64,000 nt of DNA from Seribacter sp963934295. GTDB lineage: Bacteria; Verrucomicrobiota; Verrucomicrobiia; Opitutales; Seribacteraceae. Numbering within the stretch: the stretch's first letter is position 1; each line of letters opens with the position of its first letter. The stretch is from NCBI GenBank assembly GCA_963934295.1, contig CAWVXY010000006.1:52633-116632 (forward strand). Direction: 5' to 3'. The notes under the pieces were generated by a model. That model saw only the letters and a list, made by a program, of their open reading frames with translations. It was not told where the DNA came from and did no database searches. The position numbers were made by a program, and so were the translations under genes. Of this stretch, positions 53,533-62,627 are shown piece by piece.

Positions 53533-54396
53533 ATGTCGCCTTGGAAAGAACTAATTAAAATACAAAACCTATCCCTTCTTGGTTTTCGAGAAACTTTAGA
53601 AGGCGGACAAAGTTTTAGCTGGTACCCAACATCTGAAATTTCCTGGATCGGAAGTTTTAAATCAAAAGTAGTGGAGTTAAAAGTTTTGAATAATAATATT
53701 CTTTGGAGAACATCATTAGAATATGCGGCCACGGAATCAGATATTCTTAATTACCTCTGGCTTGATCAAACTTATGTTGAAGCTGTTAATAATTTACCAT
53801 GGCGGAGTGATTCGGTTCTTGCTCAATGTGTTCAGGTCTTACCTGGGTTAACCATTCTGAACCAACCTCTCGAGGAAACATTATTTTATTTTTTACTAAG
53901 TTCAGCCAAAAGCATTCCTCAGATAAAAGAAGCGGGTTTTTTAGTATGTAAGAATTTTGGAACATCACTGGGTAAAAACCTATGGGGTTTTCCTGGATGG
54001 AAAAAACTTGCAACTTTGGAAGAGCAAGATTTGAGAAATTTAAAACTTGGATATCGGGCAAAATATGTACATCAGGTGGCAAAAGTTTTCGAACAAGACC
54101 CCCAATATTTATCAAGGGTTATTCAATCAGATTATGAGGATGCGAAGTCATCATTGGTCAAACTTCCTGGAGTAGGTCCCAAGATAGCTGATTGTGCTCT
54201 GCTTTTTGGTGGGAAAAAAACACAGGCATTTCCAATTGATACATGGATTTCAAAGGCACTTGACGCTCATTACAATCTTAACTCCTTCAATCATGAGCAA
54301 AAAGTTTTATTTGCCCGAACACATTTCGGAAAGTTTTGTGGATTGGCTCAGCAATTCCTTTTTTCCGGAGAAAGATTAGGAATTATTAAGAAATAG
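53533..54396 (+). CDS. ogg: OGG1-type 8-oxoguanine DNA glycosylase/lyase
   Basis: 287 aa. The N-terminal OGG domain has LEGGQSFSWYP (human: SGQSFRW) and SSAKSIPQI (human: SSNNNIARI). The helix-hairpin-helix GPD part has KLPGVGPKIADCALLFG with catalytic Lys217 and FPIDTW with Asp236. Lys to Asp spacing is 19 residues, the same as Lys249 to Asp268 in human OGG1. It excises 8-oxoguanine and nicks the strand. This is the OGG1 form found in eukaryotes and some bacteria, not Fpg/MutM and not the short archaeal Ogg2. Convergent with the Dpp operon. Confidence 0.87.
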   Translation: MSPWKELIKIQNLSLLGFRETLEGGQSFSWYPTSEISWIGSFKSKVVELKVLNNNILWRTSLEYAATESDILNYLWLDQTYVEAVNNLPWRSDSVLAQCVQVLPGLTILNQPLEETLFYFLLSSAKSIPQIKEAGFLVCKNFGTSLGKNLWGFPGWKKLATLEEQDLRNLKLGYRAKYVHQVAKVFEQDPQYLSRVIQSDYEDAKSSLVKLPGVGPKIADCALLFGGKKTQAFPIDTWISKALDAHYNLNSFNHEQKVLFARTHFGKFCGLAQQFLFSGERLGIIKK

Positions 54397-54440
54397 TATT
54401 ATATCTGCTCTCAAAGAATGTTTATATTTTGTATCCCTGT

Positions 54441-56174
54441 CTATTTTGATAAAGATACTTTGGGTACGGCATTTAATAATTCCTTGGTGTAATCTGATTT
54501 TGGTTGATGATAGATTTCCTGAGCTTTTCCGCTTTCCACAATTTTACCATTTTGCATGACGATTACATCGTCAGACATGAATTTAACTACGCTTAAATCA
54601 TGAGAAATAAAAAGATAAGTCAGATTTCGTTTCTCTTGTAACTCACGAAGTAAATTTAAAACCTGAGCCTGAACGGAAACATCCATAGCACTCACACACT
54701 CGTCGCAGACAATGAATTCGGGTTCAACTGCGAGTGCTCTGGCTACGCTAATTCGTTGCCTTTGGCCGCCGGAAAATTCGTGAGGGTATCGAAGAAGAAA
54801 TTCAGGCCCCAGTCCGACCTCTTCCAGTAAGGAGACTATTTGATCACGCCGGTTTGAATAATTGGAGCCAATACCGTGAACAATCATAGGTTCGATAAGG
54901 GTTTGTTCGATCGTCTGACGGGGATTAAGAGAAGCATAAGGGTCTTGGAAAATGATCTGCATACGCTTTCTGAAATCGATCATTTCTTTTTGACTTAGAT
55001 TATTAAGCTCATTTTTATCATATAGAATTGAACCCGATTTTGCTTTTTGCAACCGAAGTATTGCCCGTCCAAGAGTGGTTTTTCCACAACCCGATTCTCC
55101 GACCAAGCCTAATGTTTGACCACTTGATATTTGAAGGTCAACTCCGTCGACTGCTTTGACTGTTTTACGGGGTTCTCCGAGAAACCCGCCTCCAGTCTGA
55201 AAGTGAACTTGGAGTCCACTTACCTTCAGCAGGGGGGGGGAGGTATCCTTGTTGGAGCTTTCCTTTTTTTCTTTGAGTTTACTCAGTCGTTCCTTCGAGT
55301 CTGTATGTTCACTAAGAATGAAAGAACCATCTTTTCTAATTTCAGTCTTAAGAAAATCGTCCACGGTGGGTAGGATTTGATATTGGGTATCAAGTGTCGG
55401 CCTGCATGCAATCAGTCCTTTCACATAAGGATGAGATGGTTTTTCAAAGATATCTCGAGTATTCCCCTGTTCAACAATTTTACCCCGGTACATCACGACA
55501 ACCCGATCAGCAAGTTCAGCGACTACTCCAAGGTCATGAGTTACGAAGAGCACGGCGATCCCTAGGTCATCCTTGAGGTTACGAAGAATTTTTAGAATAC
55601 GGGCTTGTACCGTAACATCGAGTGCAGTAGTGGGTTCGTCAGCCAGCAGAAGATCGGGCTTGGTTACCAATGCCATTGCGATCATCACCCGTTGTCGCAT
55701 ACCACCGGAAAATTCGTGAGGGTAAGAATGGGCTCTTGCTTCAGCGTCCCGTATCCCGACTTTTTTCATCATTTCAATTGCCCGAGTTTCCGCGGTTTTC
55801 CGGGAGACATTTTCGTGAATCAGGATGGGTTCGGTAATTTGATCAAGAATTTTTAGGTATGGGTTGAGACAACTCATAGGATCCTGAAAGATCATAGATA
55901 TCCGCTTTCCTCTAATTGCCCGGAGGAGTGACTGTGGGAGATTGAGTAGTTCCTCATTATCGAAGGTAACTGAACCGCCTTCCACCTTTGCGGGTGGTTG
56001 AGGAAGAAGTCCGAGCATGGTATGGCAGGTTACGGATTTTCCTGAACCCGATTCCCCGACTACTCCAACGATTTCTCCTTTATCAATTGAAAAGCTGATA
56101 TCATCCACTGCCCGGTTTATCCCCGCCCGGGTGTGAAAATATGTTTTTAGGTTCTTTATTTTGAGCAAACTCAT
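54441..56174 (-). CDS. oligopeptide ABC transporter ATPase, fused DppD-DppF type
   Basis: 577 aa carrying two complete nucleotide-binding domains. First (about 1-260): GESGSGKSVT, HEFSGGMRQRVMIAMAL, LLLADEPTTALDV and THDLG. Second (about 310-565): GESGCGKTTLG, HEFSGGQRQRISVARAL, FIVCDECVSAMDV and SHDLS. The second Walker B reads CDECVSAMD where DEPVSALD is usual, but the catalytic Glu is kept. Each half also has the peptide-transporter C-terminal extension (HPYVKGLIACRP). It powers the adjacent DppB/DppC channel. Overlaps dppC by one base. It may also serve the divergent plus-strand permeases, which have no ATPase in the window. Confidence 0.92.
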   Translation of the reverse strand: MSLLKIKNLKTYFHTRAGINRAVDDISFSIDKGEIVGVVGESGSGKSVTCHTMLGLLPQPPAKVEGGSVTFDNEELLNLPQSLLRAIRGKRISMIFQDPMSCLNPYLKILDQITEPILIHENVSRKTAETRAIEMMKKVGIRDAEARAHSYPHEFSGGMRQRVMIAMALVTKPDLLLADEPTTALDVTVQARILKILRNLKDDLGIAVLFVTHDLGVVAELADRVVVMYRGKIVEQGNTRDIFEKPSHPYVKGLIACRPTLDTQYQILPTVDDFLKTEIRKDGSFILSEHTDSKERLSKLKEKKESSNKDTSPPLLKVSGLQVHFQTGGGFLGEPRKTVKAVDGVDLQISSGQTLGLVGESGCGKTTLGRAILRLQKAKSGSILYDKNELNNLSQKEMIDFRKRMQIIFQDPYASLNPRQTIEQTLIEPMIVHGIGSNYSNRRDQIVSLLEEVGLGPEFLLRYPHEFSGGQRQRISVARALAVEPEFIVCDECVSAMDVSVQAQVLNLLRELQEKRNLTYLFISHDLSVVKFMSDDVIVMQNGKIVESGKAQEIYHQPKSDYTKELLNAVPKVSLSK

Positions 56175-57118
56175 CAGTCTTTAGCGGCTTTTACATCGAG
56201 TGCATCCCTAAGTCCGTCACCGAGGAAATTGAGAGAGAAAAGGGTGAGGGAAAAGAAAAGGCCGGGTAATAGTAGGAGTTGGACTTCAGTCTCCAAAAAG
56301 TTGGCTCCTTCTTTGATTAGAACGCCCCACGAACTATTGGGCGATTCCACTCCCAGCCCGAGGAAAGAAAGGATGGCTTCATACATAATAAACCCGGGGA
56401 CGGTGAGGGTGGAATATACAACCGTGGGACCAAGAACATTTGGAATAACATGCCGAAAAAGGATTCGGGTTTTACTATACCCTAGGGCGACCGCTGCCTC
56501 CACAAATTCACGTTCTTTTATACTCATTACCTGAGCTCGTACAATTCGTGAAAGGGTGAGCCAGCCGAGCAGACCAAGGGCAAAGAAGAGCGGAACGATA
56601 TTGGTTAGCCGTCCGGTGAATTCTTTATCCCATTTAAAGTTTTCCACAATCCATCGGGTCGCATCTCCCGACCAGTCACTCAGGGTTGCCTGCAGAACAA
56701 TAACCAAGACCAAGAAGGGAATGGCAAGAAGAGTATCGACTATGCGCATCATAACGGCATCAGTTCGACCACCGGCAAAACCGGAAATAGATCCGTATAC
56801 AATTCCGATTGCTACTGAAACCGCGGTGGCGATCAAGCCAACAAGAATAGACACTTGTCCCCCATACAGAATCCGTGCAAAGAGATCGCGTCCAAGGGCA
56901 TCGGTTCCGAACCAATGCTCGGCCGAGGAGGGAGCAAATTTATTGGTTAAGTTCACCTGGTTTGGATCCTTGCAATACCAGGCGAGAATAAAACAGAGCG
57001 AGAACATGACAACGATCACCCAAAATCCGCCCATGGCGAATTTATTTTTTGCCATACGGGACCTCGCATCTTTCCAGAGTGAGGAGCCTTGCTGGACAGT
57101 TGATGGTTTTTCAGTCAT
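56174..57118 (-). CDS. oligopeptide ABC transporter permease, DppC/OppC type
   Basis: 314 aa. A first helix (about 30-50) precedes the HWFGTDALGRDLFARILYGGQVSL-type DppC signature (here VSILVG), then five helices. The EAA loop is FVEAAVALGYSKTRILFRHVIPNVLGP. A periplasmic insertion of about 50 residues (SDWSGDATRWIVENFKWDKE) lies between helices 3 and 4, longer than usual. Forms the channel with the DppB-type permease encoded 4 bases upstream. Confidence 0.9.
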   Translation of the reverse strand: MTEKPSTVQQGSSLWKDARSRMAKNKFAMGGFWVIVVMFSLCFILAWYCKDPNQVNLTNKFAPSSAEHWFGTDALGRDLFARILYGGQVSILVGLIATAVSVAIGIVYGSISGFAGGRTDAVMMRIVDTLLAIPFLVLVIVLQATLSDWSGDATRWIVENFKWDKEFTGRLTNIVPLFFALGLLGWLTLSRIVRAQVMSIKEREFVEAAVALGYSKTRILFRHVIPNVLGPTVVYSTLTVPGFIMYEAILSFLGLGVESPNSSWGVLIKEGANFLETEVQLLLLPGLFFSLTLFSLNFLGDGLRDALDVKAAKD

Positions 57119-57122
57119 CTTT

Positions 57123-58052
57123 CTAATCCGTCCCTCCTTTATGCCTTACCCGAGGATCCAATAATCCGGTTAGCAGGTCGGCCAGTAGATTCATAACCAC
57201 AATCAGAAACCCGAAAAATAATGATAAGCCCAAGAGAAGAAATTCATCTCTTGTTGTGGCTGCATTAACGAAATGCTGGCCCATACCCGGAACCTGAAAG
57301 ATCGTCTCCACAATAAACGATCCGCTAATCAAGGCAGCGAAAGCAGGGCCAAGGTAAGCAACTGCTGGGAGGAGTCCACCACGCAGGGTGTGTTTAAGGA
57401 TAACTTGAACAGGGGATACACCTTTGGCACGGGCCGTTCGGACGAAGTCCTGGGACAGGACTTCAAGAATGCCCCCTCGGGTTAGCCGGGCCAAATAAGC
57501 GGCGGAAACCAAGCCCAATGTGAAGGAGGGCAGGAGGATATCCTCTAGGTTTCCCCAACCGGCCACTTTGAGTCCCGGTATATGAGCCGCGACATAAATC
57601 TGAAGTAGCGGACCAATGGTAAAGGAAGGAATACATATACCCACCATGGCCACGGTCATACAGGCCCAGTCTATCCAACTGTTTTTCCGAACGGCGGAAA
57701 GAATTCCAATGGGCACTCCTATTCCGATTGCAAATCCCAAAGCACAAAGTCCAAGAATAAGGGAATTTGGAAAAGATTGCGTAATGATATCGATCACTGG
57801 TCTTCCTTTACTGGTTGAAATTCCAAATGAACCCTCGGTAATAATATTTTTTGGGTAAGCCAGGTATTGTTCCCAGATAGGTTTATCCAAGCCATATAGT
57901 TTGCGAATATTCGCTTTGGTTTCTGCTGAGATATTCTTCTCGGAAGTGAAGGGTTCACCGGGCATGGCCTTGGCCAAGAAAAAGGTAATAGTATAAAGGG
58001 CAAATAAAACAAGTACTCCTTGTAGTAGACGGTCGATAAGAAAACGTGGCAC
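57123..58052 (-). CDS. oligopeptide ABC transporter permease, DppB/OppB type
   Basis: 309 aa, normal size. MPRFLIDRLLQGVLVLFALYTITFFLAKAMPGEPF is the standard start, with the short periplasmic loop KLYGLDKPIWEQYLAY. EAA loop: FVRTARAKGVSPVQVILKHTLRGGLLP. Ends in LLADLLTGLLDPRVRHK. Channel half for the operon. Compare the plus-strand homologue at 60129, which has a much longer first loop. One base separates its start from the stop of the binding protein. Confidence 0.93.
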   Translation of the reverse strand: MPRFLIDRLLQGVLVLFALYTITFFLAKAMPGEPFTSEKNISAETKANIRKLYGLDKPIWEQYLAYPKNIITEGSFGISTSKGRPVIDIITQSFPNSLILGLCALGFAIGIGVPIGILSAVRKNSWIDWACMTVAMVGICIPSFTIGPLLQIYVAAHIPGLKVAGWGNLEDILLPSFTLGLVSAAYLARLTRGGILEVLSQDFVRTARAKGVSPVQVILKHTLRGGLLPAVAYLGPAFAALISGSFIVETIFQVPGMGQHFVNAATTRDEFLLLGLSLFFGFLIVVMNLLADLLTGLLDPRVRHKGGTD

Positions 58053-58053
58053 T

Positions 58054-59955
58054 TTATCGGTCCTCCCTTTTTTTTAGGCCCGGTTCCAAGCGGAGAAACT
58101 TATACGGGTGGTTATCGAGTAGCAATGGATTCCAACCCTTTACATCGGGGTGAAGGAGATAATTTCGGGTGTACCAGTAAACAGGAAGAATAGGACGTTC
58201 TTTAAGGAAAAGCGCTTCCGCTTGGGCGAGCAATTCATAACGCTTTTTAGGTTCTCCGGTTTGAGCGGCCATTCCGAGAATTTCCTCAAATTCTTCGTTG
58301 TGCCATCCAGTACGGTTATTGCCAACTCCTTTCATCCACATATCAAGAAAGGTCAGGGGGTCCATATAATCTCCTATCCAACCTCCTGCCGCCATGTCAT
58401 AGTCCTTATCAAACATCGCAGTGATGTAGGATGTCCACTCCATTTGTTTGATCTTAATCGTGGCTCCGAGGTGTTCTTTCCACATCGCCTGCAACGCTTC
58501 TGCAGTGACCTTGGAGGATTCTTTGTCTGTGGTTAGAAATTCAATATCAGGGAGCCCCTTGCCTCCAGGGTAACCGGCATCGGCAAGCAATTTACGGGCA
58601 AGTTCAGGGTTGAAGGTTACAACATCGGATGCGGGGTAATTGCCAAAGGGAGGGACCAGTCCACTGGCTGGCTTCTGTCCACCCTTGAGGACATTATCGA
58701 TTAGAGATTTTTGATTCAGAGCGTAGGAAAAGGCTAGGCGTACACGAGGATCGGTAAAAGGTTTATTGGACACATTGGTACGGATAAAATAAGTACCGAG
58801 GTAGAGCTCGCTCCGTACATGTTCCGGATATTTTTCCCGGGAATATTCAATAAGTTCGGACGCAATGGTGTAGGTCACATGCATTTGTCCGTCAAAATAC
58901 ATCCGGTCCTCGGTGTAAAGGTTTCCAATAGGTAGAAAGCGAATACCATTTATACCCACATTTTCTTTATCCCAGTAATTTGGATTACGGCTCACTTCAA
59001 TGTGGTCGTTGAAGCGCCATGATTTTAAGATAAAGGCTCCATTGCCAACTAGGTTTTCAGGCTTGGTCCATTTTGTAAACCGTTCGCCGATATTTCCATG
59101 TTTTAGAACAACGTGTTTAGGAACCGGGTACCAAGTGTAGTGTTTAGTAATTTCAGGTAAGAAAGGAATCGGTGAATTGAGCTTCACTTTTAGGGTATGT
59201 TTGTCTGGTGCACTGGCACCAAATTCGATCAGTTCCCAAAGGTCTTTTAATTCATTTCCTTTCAGGTTTTTCCGATCTTTTTTTTCAAAATTTAGGTTTT
59301 TTAAAACAAGAGAGCGTCGAATTTTCGTTGAGAGAGCGGATGGCCATTTGAATAGGGATGGATTTTTCAGAAGTTTTTCCAGATCATTCTGGTTTAATTT
59401 GTCTAACCCAATGAAATTAAAAGATCCCTCCTCGGCTTTTTCATTTGGGCCAAAGTCAACCTCCTTCAGGGAATCCCACCAATTTTCAGTAAAATTGGAG
59501 TCTTTGCGAAAAAGCAGGTAGGAACGTTGAGACTTATGGTAGAATTCTGCATCCTTGATGTAATAAAGCATAAAAGAGTAATCGGAAGCGAGGGCAGGGG
59601 TGAGTAACCGGCGAAAGGAGAAAAGAAAATCATCTGCTGTTAGTTCCTCTCCATCCGACCACTGGGCATCTTTACGAAGTTCAAAGACCCATTCATCGGG
59701 TCGTTTGGGGTTCACCGGGTACCATTTTTCTGCGACCCCGGGCATGGCAATTCCGTCCTTGGATGGATGGGCTTCGACCAGCCCCTCGAAAAGGGAACGA
59801 ATGACATTACTTTCAAGTACGCCACTGACAATATGGGGATCCAGTCCCTTGGGCTCACCGCTGTTTCCCATAATGAGTATTCCTTCACGGGAAGCATCAT
59901 CCACACTACTCGTTTGTCCGCATGAAAATATCAGCAGTGAAAAGAAAACCATCAC
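58054..59955 (-). CDS. oligopeptide ABC transporter substrate-binding lipoprotein, OppA/DppA type
   Basis: 633 aa, longer than typical OppA (about 540). Lipobox near residue 12 (LIFSC). SBP family 5 features: GNSGEPKGLDPHIVSG, SLFEGLVE, WVFELRKDAQWSDGEELTADDFLFSFRRLL, FTDPRVRLAFSYALNQKSLI and GGWIGDYMDPLTFLDMW. The extra length is mainly a Lys/Asn/Leu-rich segment (about 150-250) inserted after FSFRRLL. First gene of the minus-strand operon. The GDYMDP motif suggests peptides as ligand. Divergent from the second permease set at 60129. Confidence 0.92.
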   Translation of the reverse strand: MMVFFSLLIFSCGQTSSVDDASREGILIMGNSGEPKGLDPHIVSGVLESNVIRSLFEGLVEAHPSKDGIAMPGVAEKWYPVNPKRPDEWVFELRKDAQWSDGEELTADDFLFSFRRLLTPALASDYSFMLYYIKDAEFYHKSQRSYLLFRKDSNFTENWWDSLKEVDFGPNEKAEEGSFNFIGLDKLNQNDLEKLLKNPSLFKWPSALSTKIRRSLVLKNLNFEKKDRKNLKGNELKDLWELIEFGASAPDKHTLKVKLNSPIPFLPEITKHYTWYPVPKHVVLKHGNIGERFTKWTKPENLVGNGAFILKSWRFNDHIEVSRNPNYWDKENVGINGIRFLPIGNLYTEDRMYFDGQMHVTYTIASELIEYSREKYPEHVRSELYLGTYFIRTNVSNKPFTDPRVRLAFSYALNQKSLIDNVLKGGQKPASGLVPPFGNYPASDVVTFNPELARKLLADAGYPGGKGLPDIEFLTTDKESSKVTAEALQAMWKEHLGATIKIKQMEWTSYITAMFDKDYDMAAGGWIGDYMDPLTFLDMWMKGVGNNRTGWHNEEFEEILGMAAQTGEPKKRYELLAQAEALFLKERPILPVYWYTRNYLLHPDVKGWNPLLLDNHPYKFLRLEPGLKKREDR

Positions 59956-60128
59956 GAAATAATTTCCAATGCCAGATAAAACAGATAAGCTGTAATTTGC
60001 TTTTTTGATCCCTTAAAAAAGGGACGAGCCCTTGATACTTGGCAAGCAAAAGAATTCGCAAAATGGAAAAGAGCCAAGATTTGACTTTGCCCCGTCTGTA
60101 AGAAATCGCTAGGTAAGGAATCCGTAAC

Positions 60129-61553
60129 ATGCGAGATTACTTTATTAGAAGACTTTTATTGATTCCTCCGACTCTTCTTGGAATTAGCATCATGGTCTTT
60201 GCGATTACCAGATTGGCTCCAGGTGGGCCGCTTGAACAGGCAATGATGCAAATGCAGCAGGTTTCTGAAGAGGGTGGAGGTGGTTTGAATTCCGGTTCAG
60301 ATCAGGCTTTGTCGGAGGATCAACTTGAACAGATGAAGCGGTTATATGGTTTTGATAAACCCCATTGGGAAGCTTATTTAATCTGGCTTGGTGTTTTGCC
60401 CCGAGAAACTGAATTCCGGCAAATCCGATTTCTTGATAATGAGCTCGAATTAGCAGAGCGAGTAAGCCTGCCCAGTTTTAGCTTAGTCGAATTAGATTGG
60501 GACGGGGACGGATACCTTCAACGCCAGGAAGTGCCTTCACATTTAAATAAATACATTAATTTCTCTCGCTTTGATCATAATCTGGACGGAGAGATTGACG
60601 CAGTGGAGGCGGATACCCCAGCTGCCCGGATAGAAGGAGCCCGCGAGAAAATTGTATTACAACGGGATGGAAAGGGTGGAGTAAGGTTGGAAAACTATTT
60701 CGACTTATTGGGAAACTGGAAGGTTCGTATGAAAGAAAAAGATCCTGAGAAACCCAATAGAATTCCAGTAGCTGAACTCTTCATGACTCGTTACGAGGGC
60801 GTACTGCAGGGAAATTTTGGACAGTCAACCCGATATGGAGAACCGGTTCTTTCCGTAATTACTGAGCGTTTACCCGTATCCACGTACTTTGGACTGCTTA
60901 CCTTTTTAATCACCTATATAGTATGTATCCCACTGGGTATCTTTAAAGCCGTTCGACATAACACAGTATCCGATGATATATCCTCGATACTTATCTTTGT
61001 TGGGTATGCTGTTCCAGGATATGCACTGGGTTCGCTGTTGCTATTGTTTTTCTCAGTCAAGCTCGACTGGTTACCCATGGGGGGGCTAACCAGCAGCGGA
61101 TTTGATGAACTTTCTACCTGGGAACAGGGTAAGGATTTGGCCATTCATACTTTTCAGCCTCTCTGCTGTTATTTGATTGGTGGATTTGCATTTGTGACCA
61201 TGTTGATGAAAAACCACCTGATGGATAATCTGTCTTCGGATTATGTACGCACCGCAATGGCAAAAGGTGTTTCCTTTGGTGTGGCTGTGCGCAAACACGC
61301 ATTGCGTAATTCGCTGGTTCCACTGGCAACCAATGTGGGCCATCAGGTGACCCTTTTTGTTACCGGATCATTTCTGATTGAAACTATTTTTGATATCGAT
61401 GGTTTTGGACTGCTCGGTTTTAATTCAGTGATTGATCGGGACTACCCGGTTGTGATGGGGGTTCTTACTCTTTCCGCCTCTCTAATGCTGATCGGCAATG
61501 TACTTTCCGATGCCCTGGTTGCCTTGGTGGACCCGAGGGTGCGATTTGAATAA
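60129..61553 (+). CDS. OppB-type ABC permease with two EF-hand loops in its first periplasmic region
   Basis: 474 aa, about 160 longer than the homologue at 57123. It starts like OppB (MRDYFIRRLLLIPPTLLGISIMVFAITRLAPGGP) and ends like OppB (ALVALVDPRVRFE). The extra sequence follows RLYGFDKPHWEAYL and occupies about residues 85-225. It has two canonical calcium-binding EF-hand loops, D123-WDGDGYLQRQ-E134 and D149-HNLDGEIDAV-E160, each with ligand positions 1, 3, 5, 7, 9 and 12 compatible and Gly at 6. The EAA loop (YVRTAMAKGVSFGVAVRKHALRNSL) is normal. The EF-hands should face the periplasm and may add Ca2+-dependent stability or contact with the binding protein. Confidence 0.9.
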   Translation: MRDYFIRRLLLIPPTLLGISIMVFAITRLAPGGPLEQAMMQMQQVSEEGGGGLNSGSDQALSEDQLEQMKRLYGFDKPHWEAYLIWLGVLPRETEFRQIRFLDNELELAERVSLPSFSLVELDWDGDGYLQRQEVPSHLNKYINFSRFDHNLDGEIDAVEADTPAARIEGAREKIVLQRDGKGGVRLENYFDLLGNWKVRMKEKDPEKPNRIPVAELFMTRYEGVLQGNFGQSTRYGEPVLSVITERLPVSTYFGLLTFLITYIVCIPLGIFKAVRHNTVSDDISSILIFVGYAVPGYALGSLLLLFFSVKLDWLPMGGLTSSGFDELSTWEQGKDLAIHTFQPLCCYLIGGFAFVTMLMKNHLMDNLSSDYVRTAMAKGVSFGVAVRKHALRNSLVPLATNVGHQVTLFVTGSFLIETIFDIDGFGLLGFNSVIDRDYPVVMGVLTLSASLMLIGNVLSDALVALVDPRVRFE

Positions 61554-61555
61554 AA

Positions 61556-62626
61556 ATGATTAAGCTTAATCCATTAACCCAGAAAAAGCTTCGTCGATTT
61601 CGTTCAATCAAAAGAGGGTACTGGTCCTTCGTTATCCTACTTTTGCTTTATGTTTTCAGTTTAGCCGGTGAACTTTTTGTCAATAAACGGGCCTTACTTG
61701 TTTCCTATCAGGGTACCCTTTATTTTCCCACTTATGGAGAACAGATGAGCGGAAAGGAATTTGGATTGGATTATGATTATGAAGTTGATTACCGATCCCT
61801 GCAAAAAAAATTCCAAAGCGAGGAACTCGGTGATTGGGTGATTATGCCGATCGTACCTTTCGACCCCTACGAAATGGACTATGCAAATGAAGGGGCCACC
61901 GGTTTTTCTCCGCCAAGTTGGAAAGCAGGACATTTTTGCGGAACCGATAAAACCGAACGTGATGTGTTTGCGCGTCTGCTTTATGGATTCCGTATCGCCA
62001 TGACTTTTTCTCTGGGCTACCTTTTTCTTACCTACTTAATTGCAATTGGGGCCGGTAGTGTAATGGGATATTTTGGAGGTAAGACTGATATGTTTGGATT
62101 GCGTCTGGTTGAGATCTGGGCAAATGTTCCTTTTTTATACATGGTGATTATCTTAGTATCTGTGATGCCGGGTTGGTGGGGAGTTGGTTGGCAGGTATCC
62201 TCTCTTTTGTTCATCATGGTCCTTTTTTCATGGACGGGTATGACATACTATATTCGAGCAGCAGTGTATAAAGAAAAAGCCCGCGATTATGTATCCGCCG
62301 CCAAAGTGATCGGTGCCGGTCCCTCGCGAATTATTTTTCGCCATCTACTGCCAAATGTAATTTCAACTCTCGTCACTTTTGCTCCCTTTACTATTGCCGC
62401 TGCTATTTCTTCAATTACGGCTCTTGATTTCTTGGGTTATGGTTTACCCCCCCCCACGCCGAGTTGGGGTGAACTGCTCAAGCAGGCAGTGGGCAATCTC
62501 AAAACTGCTCCCTGGATAGTCATTTCCACAGTCTCAGCACTTGTCTTAACCCTCACCTTGGTTACTTTTGTGGGGGAAGCGGTTAGGGAAGCCTTTGATC
62601 CAAAAAAATTCTCCACTTATGAATGA
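61556..62626 (+). CDS. OppC-type ABC permease with extended N-terminal periplasmic region
   Basis: 356 aa. A first helix (about 22-40) is followed by a periplasmic region of roughly 100 residues (YQGTLYFPTYGEQMSGKEFG...), then HFCGTDKTERDVFARLLYGFRIAMTFSLGY and five more helices. EAA loop: DYVSAAKVIGAGPSRIIFRHLLPNVISTL. This long form matches YejE-type permeases of microcin-C/oligopeptide transporters. Two bases separate it from the EF-hand permease, and it overlaps the following binding-protein gene or abuts it depending on the start used. Confidence 0.9.
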   Translation: MIKLNPLTQKKLRRFRSIKRGYWSFVILLLLYVFSLAGELFVNKRALLVSYQGTLYFPTYGEQMSGKEFGLDYDYEVDYRSLQKKFQSEELGDWVIMPIVPFDPYEMDYANEGATGFSPPSWKAGHFCGTDKTERDVFARLLYGFRIAMTFSLGYLFLTYLIAIGAGSVMGYFGGKTDMFGLRLVEIWANVPFLYMVIILVSVMPGWWGVGWQVSSLLFIMVLFSWTGMTYYIRAAVYKEKARDYVSAAKVIGAGPSRIIFRHLLPNVISTLVTFAPFTIAAAISSITALDFLGYGLPPPTPSWGELLKQAVGNLKTAPWIVISTVSALVLTLTLVTFVGEAVREAFDPKKFSTYE

Positions 62627-62627
62627 T

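Noticed and set aside
60009..60024. TCCCTT/AAGGGA hairpin in the gap between divergent transporter operons as a terminator
   Set aside because: No T-run on either strand and no gene ends there; probably chance or a weak operator.
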